From Saccoglossus kowalevskii (taxonomy: Eukaryota; Hemichordata; Enteropneusta; Harrimaniidae), in NCBI RefSeq assembly GCF_000003605.2, contig NW_003156237.1, positions 177,705-211,514 of the forward strand: a stretch of DNA of 33,810 bases, written 5' to 3'. Each line of letters starts with the position of its first letter. Position 1 is the first letter of the stretch. The translations under genes and the position numbers were made by a program. This document shows positions 9,601 to 19,204 of the stretch, in pieces. Below the pieces are notes generated by a model, which saw nothing but the letters and a program-made list of their open reading frames with translations, was not told where the DNA came from and ran no database searches.

Positions 9601-12600
9601 ATTCAACAATGACATCATTGAATCTCTCAAGAAATTGATTTAAGTATTGTTTATGTTCGGGTATATCGACATCTATGCCTTTGGCTGACCAACTATTTAA
9701 ATTTGAAACTATTATGTTTGCTTTATCTAAACATCCGGGAACCTTCGTATCTCTCAAGTCATTCAAAATCTCTTGCGCTGCTTCATCTACAGTATTATTC
9801 TCCCAATTGATGTCGATGTAATTCTGAGCTTCTTTCTCCTCTATGCGTTGTGGCAGGTCTTCGAATTTCCGAACAAAGCACAGACAATGGTTTTCTCGTT
9901 TGGTATCATAGTCAAGTATGCCATGTAAAACCTCGTCGTGTGTGACTAGGGAATTAAACATAATTACAAAAATCATTACAACACTTATTTTATTTATTTA
10001 AACATGCGTTACGGGTGGAAATATTGTAGTTAAAAACACATTTTAGCAATCAGAGGAAACAGTTATTCTTATATAACTTTAGTCAGATCCCGGTCCATAA
10101 ACTTATTCCAGTCAATAAACTGTGGACGTATTACATTTTTTTTGACGGACGGACGGATACACATATTTCACATATTGCTACTTCATGTTGTTGACCAAAT
10201 TTCTTTATGATATGAACTGAAATGCTCGCAGCATACCGTGTAATATTCGTACAATGAAAAACATCAACGCATGCGCAGTGATAGTTATTGTACGTACCAA
10301 AACATTCAGCACACATATTTATTATAGAATGAGATTGTTTGAATAACAATATTGATTTAGTTCAAAATAAATCACAATCCAATGCATTCATATACATATA
10401 TAATCAAATAAAAATATTGAAAATTACATGTTCTCAATCCCAGTGTAACGAAAAACATCAACGCATGCGCAGTAATAGTTATTGTACGTACCAAAACATT
10501 CAGCACACATAATTATTATAGAATAAGATTGTTTGAATAACAATATTTTTTAGTTCATAATAAATCACAATCCAATGCATTCATATACATGTATAATCAA
10601 ATAAAAATATTGAAAATTACTTGTTCGCAATCCCAGTGTAATGAATCAAAAAGAAAATCAGTTTCACCTGATATGGTATACTTGGCTCTTTGCTGTTCTG
10701 TAATCATCCCATTTTTCTGAGATATATCCGATACATATCTCAGTTGTTTTTGCAAATGTTCCAATACATTCCACCATTTCTGTCTATCCTCTGCCATTTC
10801 ATCTTCATGTTCATTATCATTGTAATGTTTCAATATAGAGCTAATGGGTTGTAGGATCCAGATTGCTGGGTCGGCGTTTTCATCTTTCTTGAACCACTCT
10901 TGTAATAGTTCAACGGATTGATTTTCTTCAGTTAATATGCTGATAAATGACTTGAACTCGTCATCGGGGATCTTTGGTGGAAACGGGCGGTAACCGTATT
11001 TCTGACACAGGAATGTCTGCGAAAATGTTGCAGAATCAAATTGGAAAATGACATTTTTATTAAAATAGTGTTTATTTATTATGTTCTATCGGACATATAT
11101 TTAGAAGACTTATGAGAAACAAAAAGAAAAAAAATGCATAAATATGCACATAACATGTACTAATTTGATACAGAATTCAAAGATATTTTCATAGTGTTAT
11201 TAAAATCTGACATCAATCTCAACATTGGACAGTTCACATGTCTATCCGACTACTATCTACATGTATATTGAAAAGGTCAGTGGTTCATAGCGAATCATAG
11301 CACCTGATAATTAGTGTATGTATACAATTAATGTCTAAAATCTGCCGTCTATTTACCAGTGATGTTAATCTAAAACGTTGCGCATCGCAAGTCATAACAC
11401 ACAACGCCATACTATGAATGGCACACAAATCATTTTCGATGAATACACTCAATGCTATCAATGTAGAACGATTGCCACGGACACCGGGCTACATTTAAAG
11501 TAAATTGGTTAGAAGTAATAAAGCAAAATTAAACATATTCCAGATGCACATACGTACATACACAATAAGCTTACCACGAAATTCGGTCCAATTGATAATC
11601 TCTGACACGCTGCGATTTCATTCATACATAACTGTGACGTCATGTGATCATCTGTAGCTTCGTCTCGTACTCCCCATCTCATATCCACGACTTGAAATTC
11701 TAATCCATATTTAGATTTACAGTAATCCCTGAGTTTGGGATAAACATCTTGCATCAATGCATTTCTTTCTACTGATGTATCTGAAACGGATTATAATAAG
11801 ATTTAAAAACGATTATTTACTATGAATGAGTTCATATGTATATTACACATCACAGTAGTCATCGGATATAGCTTGCCTGGTTACGAACGACTATGATACG
11901 TTCACATTACGGGATCTCGGCACGTGCCGAAATTTGTAATCATTCATGTTTGGAGAGGGGTTACAGTCTTATCAGTTCACAGTTCTTACCTAAGAGACAT
12001 GACGTAAATACAGTTGCTATGTTTTCAAACGTGTGACAGTGGTGGCAGTATTTTACAGGTGTGTTTCTTTAGTTTAGTATAGTGAAAATGGAAAAACAAA
12101 TTGATAGAATGAATTGATAAGTAAGATTTTAAGCCCTCAAGTAAAATGTCTGCCCAATATCTGGATGGGGAACTTCTAATTTACACTTGTGTCCGTGATG
12201 CAACCATAACAATTAATTTGTCTGGACAATGCATTGAAGAAAATACCTCAAGTATTACCAGAGAGGGCGCACTTAAATATACGTTGGCTACATAGCCAAG
12301 GTGTTAGTAGTGGTGAGGCGATGACCGAATTAACTAACCATGGCTGGCGAAGATGAACGCCCTGTAGTACCTGCTTAAACATAGAGACATGCAACTTCGT
12401 ATACACATCTGTATTACTGTCAATACATTTATACCGATATTGTCGTAAACTGCAGATCTTACTGAACAAATAGACGAATTCGGCGAGTTAGAGTTAAATT
12501 ATAATACGTTCTAATAATTGTAAATAAACATATTTAGTTTTTGCCTGTAATTTTTACAGAAAGAGATAAACGGTAAAGCAAATATCCGAACCGGAATAAT

Positions 12601-13170
12601 CAACAAGATTGTTGATGTAGCTATTAATTAATATACTATTACATGTACTACTGATTTAAAATAAAGTCCAAGACATGTGTGCATCGTTTTGTAAGTTTCC
12701 ACAGTGTGTTTCAAAATTGATATTGACTGGATTAAAAGGCGACAATCTCCCATCCGATCTGCAGACGAAAAAAGCTGCTTTATTTAAATCTATAAATAGT
12801 CCAGTACGTCTTGCAATTCCTTGGAACCCACTATGATTATAACGATGGCGAATGCACGTGCACTTTCAAATCAGTTTACAACAATTGAACCGAAAGGTTT
12901 GGGTGTTATAAACAACTTGAAAACGATAATGTTATCCTTGTAAACGTTATACGTGAAAATGGCAAAATAAGCCTATGTTCATGTTGCTAAAGGTGTCGGA
13001 CATAACCTACAAGGAAATTTCCGATGTGTGGATACGTGGTAATCTCAAGGTTACAACTGATTCCCACCTGTGAACGTTGAACTTGTGAATATCCTCACTA
13101 TTCTAGATCGGACTGCAGGCAATGGCTTTCCGAGTCTACCCAGCAACAATTGCTCCGTTTGCTCCGACAT
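4268..13170 (-). CDS. NWD1-like: Gene A: NWD1/TEP1-like NACHT-WD40 protein, 1,858 aa, six coding exons
   Basis: Join (in - strand order): 13170-13068, 11780-11575, 11016-10668, 9945-7627, 7334-7086, 6618-4268. The sum is 5,577 bp, 1,858 codons plus TGA. Domain order: a DUF4062-like N-terminus with FTSSTFTD (about 28-35) and MRWGVRDE; NACHT ATPase with Walker A GESGSGKTS (401-409) and Walker B LVIFLDSLDQ (490-499); a winged-helix-like segment; one WD40 array from about 917 to 1,675; then an unstructured tail to 1,858. This is the domain order of the NACHT-WD proteins NWD1 and TEP1, cytosolic STAND-family ATPases in which the WD array is thought to sense and NACHT to oligomerise. It is a head-to-tail paralogue of gene B and shares its first intron positions and phases. 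The ligand and output are unknown. Confidence 0.9.
7086..7334 (-). CDS. NWD1-like: Gene A exon 5: WD40 blade exon
   Basis: The 249-bp exon is phase 1 on both sides. Acceptor ttatttcag, donor gtaaca. It encodes residues 994-1,075, including EINVWNIESGEHFLTLEGHT and HYFMVWSLEDGQKLYSRVEA, one full WD repeat and part of the next. Homologous exons in gene B are 26515-26754, 22587-22832 and 19438-19686. Confidence 0.88.
7627..9945 (-). CDS. NWD1-like: Gene A exon 4: NACHT ATPase and start of the WD40 array
   Basis: Acceptor ttccctag, donor gtaagt, 2,319 bp, residues 221-992. The Walker A Lys is residue 407; Walker B has LVIFLDSLDQ. RFLGTTPASTGIRQL between them is typical of the NWD1/TEP1 NACHT group. 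A helical, winged-helix-like region (ISQNGIGEAELEDLLSLDDE, AYWLPPTRRIPQLLWTRIRA) is almost identical in gene B at protein level. The last 76 residues (LGHTDEVTSLAVTSD, AIVWEIEG) begin the WD40 array. The open frame continues past the donor to 7430, but that part shows no homology and is intron. Confidence 0.92.
10253..10641. repeat. 194-bp direct tandem duplication in gene A intron 3
   Basis: 10253-10446 and 10447-10641 align almost base for base (shared landmarks: aaaaacatcaacgcatgcgc, ccaaaacattcagcacacat, aatccaatgcattcatatac, cccagtgtaa), with about 193-194 bp between matching positions and few differences. The second copy ends 27 bp from the exon 3 donor at 10667. Each copy carries acgcatgcgcagt, which resembles an NRF1 half-palindrome. 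Confidence 0.9.
10668..11016 (-). CDS. NWD1-like: Gene A exon 3: linker after the DUF4062-like domain
   Basis: Acceptor attttcgcag, donor gtgaaa; 349 bp, residues 104-219 plus one base. It encodes TFLCQKYGYRPFPPKIPDDE, an acidic helical region (EWFKKDENADP) and ends KYTIS. The donor is fixed by the paralogue: gene B exon 3 (30071-30419) is also 349 bp and stops at the same Ser codon in phase 1. The open frame runs on to 10597, past this donor, but using it would break phase with exon 4. Confidence 0.88.
11575..11780 (-). CDS. NWD1-like: Gene A exon 2: DUF4062-like core
   Basis: Acceptor atccgtttcag, donor gtaagc, 206 bp, residues 35-103. It encodes TSVERNALMQDVYPKLRDYC, then GLEFQVVDMRWGVRDEATDD and MNEIAACQRLSIGPNFV. 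The ERNAL...YPKLR...VDMRWGVRDE pattern is the hallmark N-terminal module of NWD1/TEP1/NPHP3-type proteins (DUF4062), with a TIR-like flavour. The nucleotide sequence is nearly identical to gene B exon 2 over about 100 bp. Confidence 0.9.
11781..13067 (-). other. Gene A intron 1, with a possible decayed coding remnant on the opposite strand
   Basis: This 1,287-bp intron separates the start exon from exon 2. On the + strand, 12673-12834 is open from an ATG (55 codons, including LPSDLQTKKAALFKSINSPV). A second frame from about 12838 then reads ANARALSNQFTTIEPKGLGV, and a third reads NVIRENGKI. Three protein-like stretches in successive frames suggest a frameshifted remnant of some inserted gene or transposon. 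I do not recognise the family, and chance is possible. Confidence 0.25.
13068..13170 (-). CDS. NWD1-like: Gene A exon 1: start codon and FTSSTFTD motif
   Basis: This 103-bp exon encodes MSEQTEQLLLGRLGKPLPAV then RSRIVRIFTSSTFT, and leaves a G that makes Asp with exon 2. The donor is GTGGGA, weaker than most here but placed identically to the gene B exon 1 donor (32305). The FTSSTF.D motif is exactly what should precede the ERNAL motif in DUF4062 proteins. The ATG (13168-13170) is the only in-frame Met nearby and has a purine at -3. The upstream promoter and any untranslated exon were not identified. Confidence 0.85.
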
Positions 13171-14382
13171 CTCTGCTACTGTACTACGTCGAATCCTGTA
13201 TATGCGGATAACATTAACAGTGTATACATATTAAACCGTGTTATGTGTTCTTCAAATCATTGGATGGCAATATGTTGTCACGTACGTACACGCTGGTCGT
13301 TACAATGGGACATACGGCACACTCGATGCTTACAATATTATGTATCAACGTAAAAACTATTAGGTAGATTTCCCAAGAGACAGTGCGTTCATTAGCCTAT
13401 CTTTGTAACGTACTAGTATACGTTTGTTATACTTGACTGACTTGATACACACGTTATTTATAATTACATATTTAATAAAGAGTTCACTCTGTTCGTACAT
13501 GGCTCTCTACTCGGTCTAACGCGTCTTTAGTTATATGTATTGTTTGTGTGGCGGAGTGAAAATTGAATCACCCTCGATCAGGGCAAACTACGTCGAATAA
13601 ACGACCCACGAAGACATTAACACAATATACCGAACTGAAGCAGTTATTTTGCATGGCAATAAATGTCTCATAACTAATTGCATGTACTTGTTATTTCAGT
13701 GCACTGACAACGTAATATGACGTCACTACGATACATAAACATATCATTCCACAATGAAATCGACAATGTGTTCGTGTTCAAGGACACCCGATGATTTGAC
13801 ATGCTATATACGCAATGTATTAACTGTGTTCTTACCTGCTGGGTGATTGCCAATAGTAACACAGCACTGAGCAATCTAGTCGTATCTGTCATGACGAGGG
13901 CAATTGACCCAGTACGCATGGGCACAACCTTCTTACAATAGAACATTTCACTGTATAGTGTGTTGCCATGGCGAGGTTAAACAAGCATCTATACATTTAG
14001 TACGTAGGTGTGTTTATACGGCTGTTTAATATAATCATATTGTCTGAAATCTCGCAAGCTTCATTAGCTTCTCCCTAGTGCTGTGCTTTGAATGGGGTGC
14101 GGTTCGACGAAACAATTAGATTTGGTGGCAAACCAGGCTGGTAAATCACCTCTCGCGCAACGAATACCGCGAGGTTAAAACGCAACAGTGGGACCCATTC
14201 GACAAGACGCACGCGATTTCATACTTGTATTCTAGATCAAAATTGACAAAATACCGATCTCCAATGGTAAAGCGTCCACATAGCGTTATTTCTAGCCTGT
14301 GGTTGGTTTGTTATTCGAGATACCTATAGTTGTATCGGCGTTCAATCGTATTGTTCATTATAAAAGGTGACAATTAGATCGC

Positions 14383-14520
14383 TGTAGTGCTTTTATTATT
14401 TGACAAGCAAGTTTTATGCTCTGTTCTGTAAACGTATGCATACGCCACAGCACAGTCTAGTGAGTTGAATTTATATGTTATTGTTTGTGTATGTTTTTTT
14501 AATATGAAATGTACGAGTTT
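14383..14520. repeat. Dispersed repeat, copy 1 (partner at 26240-26378)
   Basis: Shared landmarks in the same order and spacing: gtag..cttttattat.tgac, tgttctgtaaacgt, tacgccacag, gaatttatat, ttttttaatatgaratgta. Copy 2 sits inside gene B intron 5, in the same orientation. The copies are diverged. No terminal repeats or coding sequence were visible, so the class is unknown. Confidence 0.6.
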
Positions 14521-14758
14521 TTGATTAGACTAAGTTATACTGTGCCAATATTCACATTTATCATAGTATTTTGGTTTCATATTAGAACTGAAGAAAATGT
14601 TTCCATCGCAATTTTTAGATTCACTCGTATCAATTATCTTCTAACTAGGAATTTGGCTTATTTCATGTGGATACACCCTAGACGCCGTACTAGAAACGTA
14701 CAATTTAAAATTAAATAATAAGAATTACACTATGTTTTTAACGCACGATTGACCGCGA

Positions 14759-14900
14759 ACGTACGAGTTATAAGTAAATAATATAATTAGGCTGTGCTTG
14801 TACGCACGAGATATTAGTAAATAAATAAATAAAAAAAATGCCGTACTTGTAACGTATGAGTTGTAGGTAAATAAATAAAAATAATACGCCGTGTATATAT
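14759..14900. repeat. Degenerate tandem repeat, about three units of 45-50 bp
   Basis: Each unit has the form gtacgAGttrTarGTAAATAAATAA followed by an A-rich run and rcCGTacttgtaacg. Three diverged copies follow one another, which also produces the spurious, internally repetitive - strand open frame at 14725-14958. Confidence 0.55.
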
Positions 14901-15759
14901 AACCACAAGTACTCAATTTATGAGTGTATGAAATAAAAAACATATGTGTGGCCAACAAGGTGGCAAATGGTGGCCGAAGCTCCGCCCACCGATGGAGCAG
15001 GAGAGGATGGTCATTGGTGTTGACGTAGCTTTGTTTTCCGCCACCCTAAGGTGTAGAGCATTTTAATTAAGGTTACACGAAAAGGATACCTACAGTTGCA
15101 TGCGTGTTACACATCCCTGTTTTCTAAGGTCTGTTTTAAAACCAGAGACAGTACAATGAAACAGGACGCATTTTTCATGTAATGTAAATTGTTTTTGAGA
15201 ATTCTACAAAATTCGTACGCAGTATCTTCGATGTTTTCCCCTATATTTTTGCTTTATAAAAACATGTGGTAAATGATAGTTTTCAAAGAGATAACAAAGA
15301 ACTCTTTATTCAAAAATGTCATCATAGCCGTCCCAATACATTACAAACTAAACTGGTAAATATATTAGTTATGTACAATATTTAAACAAAATGAAGCTAC
15401 ATATACCTGAAATTCGGTTGAATGTCGTGTATTTTACTACAATGGTAACAAGTTAGTCATCATTAAATCATCATTAAATTAGTACACAGCGTTAATGATA
15501 TATGTTTTAAATTTTATTCAATTTAGGGCGAGCATTTCAGAGAAAGGCTCTGGTCAACATATGGTAACACTTACATATACCCAATGATGATCAATATATG
15601 TTATTATTTCACTTTCACAAATATATCGTATTCCGGCGACCATCCCGCTTAGTTGTCGCATTGATGCTTTCTCCCAAAGATTTCGCAAAAACATCGTCAA
15701 TAGCCAACTGAGCCAATTCCTATAAATACTTGACAGAATAATTCAATCAACCCAGTATC

Positions 15760-16100
15760 AGGGGGAAATTCTCTTTCTCTCGGGTTCTCCACACTGTCGG
15801 GGGGAATCTCGTCTCGTCTCTCTATCTCGTCCCCTTGAGGTACGGGATCGGGAATGTCACTTTAACTTTACAGTCAAATAAGACACACACAACGAAATAC
15901 GTTTCAGCTCTCGTCTTAGTCGATCTTTTGGAGCACTCTATAAGACACAGCGCCCTGGGGAAAAGTCCCCAAGATTCTCGCAAGGCTGACCCAAGACTAG
16001 CCCAAGACTGGACTGCCTCAAGGCTCGCCCCTGGACTCTCTCGGACTCGACTCGACTGCCCAAGGCTGCGTCTGTCGTGGAGTATTCGCCAAGACCAACT
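15760..16100. other. GC-rich, low-stop patch of unknown nature
   Basis: The local composition is clearly more GC-rich than its AT-rich surroundings. There are pyrimidine-rich tcgtctcgtctctc runs and imperfect short repeats of the type caagactrg and caaggctcgcc. Open frames of over 100 codons exist on both strands at the same place (15822-16136 - and 15835-16161 +), with neither resembling a known protein. It may be a fragment of a transposon, but no ends were found. Confidence 0.3.
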
Positions 16101-17123
16101 CAAACTCTCTATATTCATTTTCAAAACTCTAACCAATTACAATGCAGTAAAAAGACTCTAGGGCGTAACCTTCAATCATAAAGCCAATCACACTAAGTAC
16201 TGAATACGTCATATATTTTGATTAATCGTTCACTACATTAATAACTATGGATATAAACTGTCAGAATGGCGACGATTATCTGGTAATTAGTTCCAAATCA
16301 CTGAGCCAAGTTCCGTCCAAAACTTCAAATAGACCTAAACGATGACAGACATAACACAGCAATTCAGCTAATAATCAGTTAATTAAGTCGGTTAACAGAT
16401 ACGCGAAAACAAATTCATGACACCAGTCTAACGTACTGTGTGTCATTTCTGTCACTACTCTACAGCAATGTGTTTTGAGAGTACTGTCATCGGTTGTCTA
16501 TAGTGGTTTATTTGTACCATCTTGAGTTTTATTCCAGATGACTGCCTCCACATATTCATGGAGAATAAAATGTCCGGATATGAAACCGTGCGAATTGTAT
16601 CACGACAACGACAACGGCTAGCCTGACAGTGACGAATCTGGTTGGTAGATCTCGATCAATTTACTAATAAATATGTAGAAAATTGCTTAGGCCGTATTTT
16701 ATGTGACGCCATAAAACCAAGCACTATGCAAGAATTTTAATTAAATGATAGTATAACTGTACTACTCGATGTTTACCGGGGTCAACTGTGTTCTACATTG
16801 CTTTTGTCTAAAAACTATCGCACTGGAACGAGTGAGTGAATCCACGTTCCAATAAAGTAATACGTGCGATAAAAAGCTGTGGCGGAATATCTAAAGTGAC
16901 ACCCGAATTTGATATCCATTAACGTAAAGTAATGTTAATATGACTGGGCCACGCAAGGAACATGTTGATTAAATTACTCTCAATAACACAAAGGAAAATC
17001 GGTGTGGTTCGCGGCTCAATAGCTAACAGTATATCTATCGATCGCTTTACTGTTGTTGGGTCACTTTATACCCCACAATTGCTGCGTGTGATATTGTATA
17101 ATATTTTATAACACTCAATACAT

Positions 17124-19204
17124 TCAATGCTCATCTTTTTTCTGATTTTTAGGATCTTCGTGTCTGGAAGCGGACTCATGTTCTTTCGCACTATTCTTGA
17201 CACTATATTCAAAGATATTAGACAGAGCATTTTTCTCCAACGTGGATCTTCTTTTTATAGAAGTTGGGAAACTAGGAAGTCTTGAAGCATACTGATTTAC
17301 TGCAAGCATGCGTTGTTCTTGCCGTGCCTGTTTGTCAATGAGAAGCTGGTCACTTGTAACTCCACTTTCTTCTTTCTCTGAACTTTGAAATTGTGCACTT
17401 CCAGTTTCAATTTCTTGTTCCATCTGTTTGTCAATATTGAAAAACAACACTTTATCATCGGCTGTGGTTATAACTACTTTGTTCGTGAAAGGAAGGATGT
17501 ACAGGCAATCTACGGGCGGATAGTGTAGTATATTGATAAGCTGTTGACCTGATGATACACTCCAAATCTTCAAATCCACGTCAGCAACAGTCAACACATA
17601 CCGATCATCACCCGTAATGCAAGCTTGTACAACAGTTCCTGTATGTCCAACAAAAGTGTATTTCTCCTGATAAGATTTCATATCCCAAAGTTTGGCCGTT
17701 TTGTCACTTGAAGCAGTCATGAAGAATTTCCCATTTGTGGAGATTGTGATAACCGTGAAGATGTTGAAAGTATGTCTGTATCTGGTGTCACTTGGGAGGT
17801 TATGCGCACTGAACTCATGGATGGGTTTCCCGCTTTCAATTTCAAATATCTTCACGTACCCATTATCCCACCCTGTCACCAGTGTGTGTTCCTCTTTCGT
17901 AATGGCACCGCAGAGCATCTGTCCTGCTTTGTAATTAGATGGAAAGGAAATATTATAGATTTCGTTTCCTGAATTGACATCTAGCATAACAAGGTTCCTT
18001 AGACAAACCATCAATATTCTTTGACCACTCAGAAGAATGATGTTTCCTGGTCTGGACTGTGTTTTGTATTCTTTAATATACCACCCCTTGTTGATATCAA
18101 ATATTTGTATTTTCTCAACATAAGTACTTCCAACCAGTAAAGCAGCTCGAGAACAATCATTGGGAATCATCATACCAATGCAAGGTATATCCAACTTCTT
18201 TGGCTTATGCGCACACTGTTCAAGATTATTTGGATTATATTCTCTTAAGGCAAATCCACCAATTCCAAACAACCTCGTACTATCCGAAGTCATGGTCAAG
18301 CTGTCAAGTTCGCGTTTGTTCAAACCATCCCACTCTTGTGTGACTATTTTCGTTCCATGCTCGATGTCGAACAATGTAATGTTTGTTCCCCAGTTTCCTA
18401 TTACGGCCATGTGACTTTCGTCATCTAAGATCTCAACACGGTGTGTCATGCGCTGTATATGGGGTTTCCTGTCTCGGAATAGTTCGCCAGATATTCTGTG
18501 ATACTCAGGTTTTATTTTGTCTGTTAGTTCTGTCTCGGATACTGTTAAATCTTCAATGTTCCAAATCCTTATGCTTCTGTCTGATGATGCTGTTACTGCA
18601 TAAGAAAATAATCCTGTTGTGATATATCTAATATCATTGACAATTTGTTGATGTCGAAGATTTGCCAGAAACTTCAGTTCACATTTTGTTGAATGGGGTT
18701 TCTTTTGAGCCATCCATACAACTCCACACTCAGATCTGTGGTGTTGTGTTACGATGGTTTTAAAGTCATCTGAGAAGAATATTTGGCTTATCATCCCACC
18801 ATGGCCACCACCAAATACCATGTTCAGCACAACCCTTGCTTCTTTAATATTATAAACAGTGAGGTAGTTATGTGTACTAAAGAACATAACTTCACTGTCG
18901 TCATTAATGAATTTTATCATCTGTGCATCACCATAGTTCTCTTCAGATAAATATGAAAACACACCAGTATTGACATTCAGAATTCCGGGACGATAAAAGT
19001 GGAATGCTACACATTGACCATCAGATGACACTGACATCTTTCGACATGGGCGTCGTTGTAGTTTGGTGCGATCAAGAATAACTTTCAGTAATTGACCTGT
19101 CAATAAATCCCAAAGTTTAATACCAGGATCTTGTTCTGCTCCACATGTTACTACAATTTGATGCCCCTCAGCGAATTGTGCAAGTACAATGTCATTTATG
19201 CGCC
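17124..19204 (-). CDS. NWD1-like: Gene B exon 10: WD40 array 3 and C-terminal tail
   Basis: Acceptor tctatatttgcag; residues 2,831-3,522, TGA at 17124-17126. It begins GRINDIVLAQ, parallel to the starts of the other two arrays, and carries VTCGAEQDPGIKLWDLLTGQ, AFHFYRPGILNVNTGVFSYL, RIWNIEDLTV, AKLWDMKSYQ and LKIWSVSSGQ. The last ~104 residues form a charged, Gln- and Lys-rich tail ending KKDEH; unlike gene A it has no CaaX-like box. The upstream Met used by the long open frame lies in the intron and should not be taken as a start. Confidence 0.85.

Larger units (their letters stand above)
13171..17123. other. Intergenic region between genes A and B, no supported gene
   Basis: This is upstream DNA of gene A followed by downstream DNA of gene B. 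It holds a dispersed repeat (14383-14520), a degenerate tandem repeat (14759-14900) and a GC-rich patch (15760-16100). The open frames at 13674-13946, 14509-14718, 14725-14958 and 15822-16161 have no recognisable domain; the last is open on both strands, which is a composition effect. A good splice-donor match (CAG|GTAAGAAC, - strand, exon end 13836) might mark an untranslated first exon of gene A, but no matching acceptor was convincing. Confidence 0.5.

Noticed and set aside
11994-12067. A possible alternative exon before exon 2 of gene A (- strand, reading FENIATVFTSCLLD up to a GTAAGA donor)
   Set aside because: It superficially mimics the FTSSTFTD motif in the right phase, but it has no start codon and a weak acceptor. 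The exon at 13068-13170 is a far better match and has an exact counterpart in gene B.
13836-13946. Signal-peptide-like start (ends TTRLLSAVLLLAITQQ) followed by a good donor
   Set aside because: The phase does not join to exon 1 without hitting a stop. At best it is an untranslated leader exon of gene A.
15822-16161. Two opposing open frames of over 100 codons
   Set aside because: They occupy the same bases on opposite strands, have no domain, and are explained by GC-rich, stop-poor composition.
15720-16290. TATAAATA near 15720 and tggcgac near 16268 as an LTR promoter and primer-binding site
   Set aside because: No second LTR, no TG...CA ends and no retroelement coding sequence were found.
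17124-17138. C-terminal KKDEH of gene B as an ER retrieval signal
   Set aside because: KDEL-type signals need a terminal Leu, and the protein has no signal peptide.
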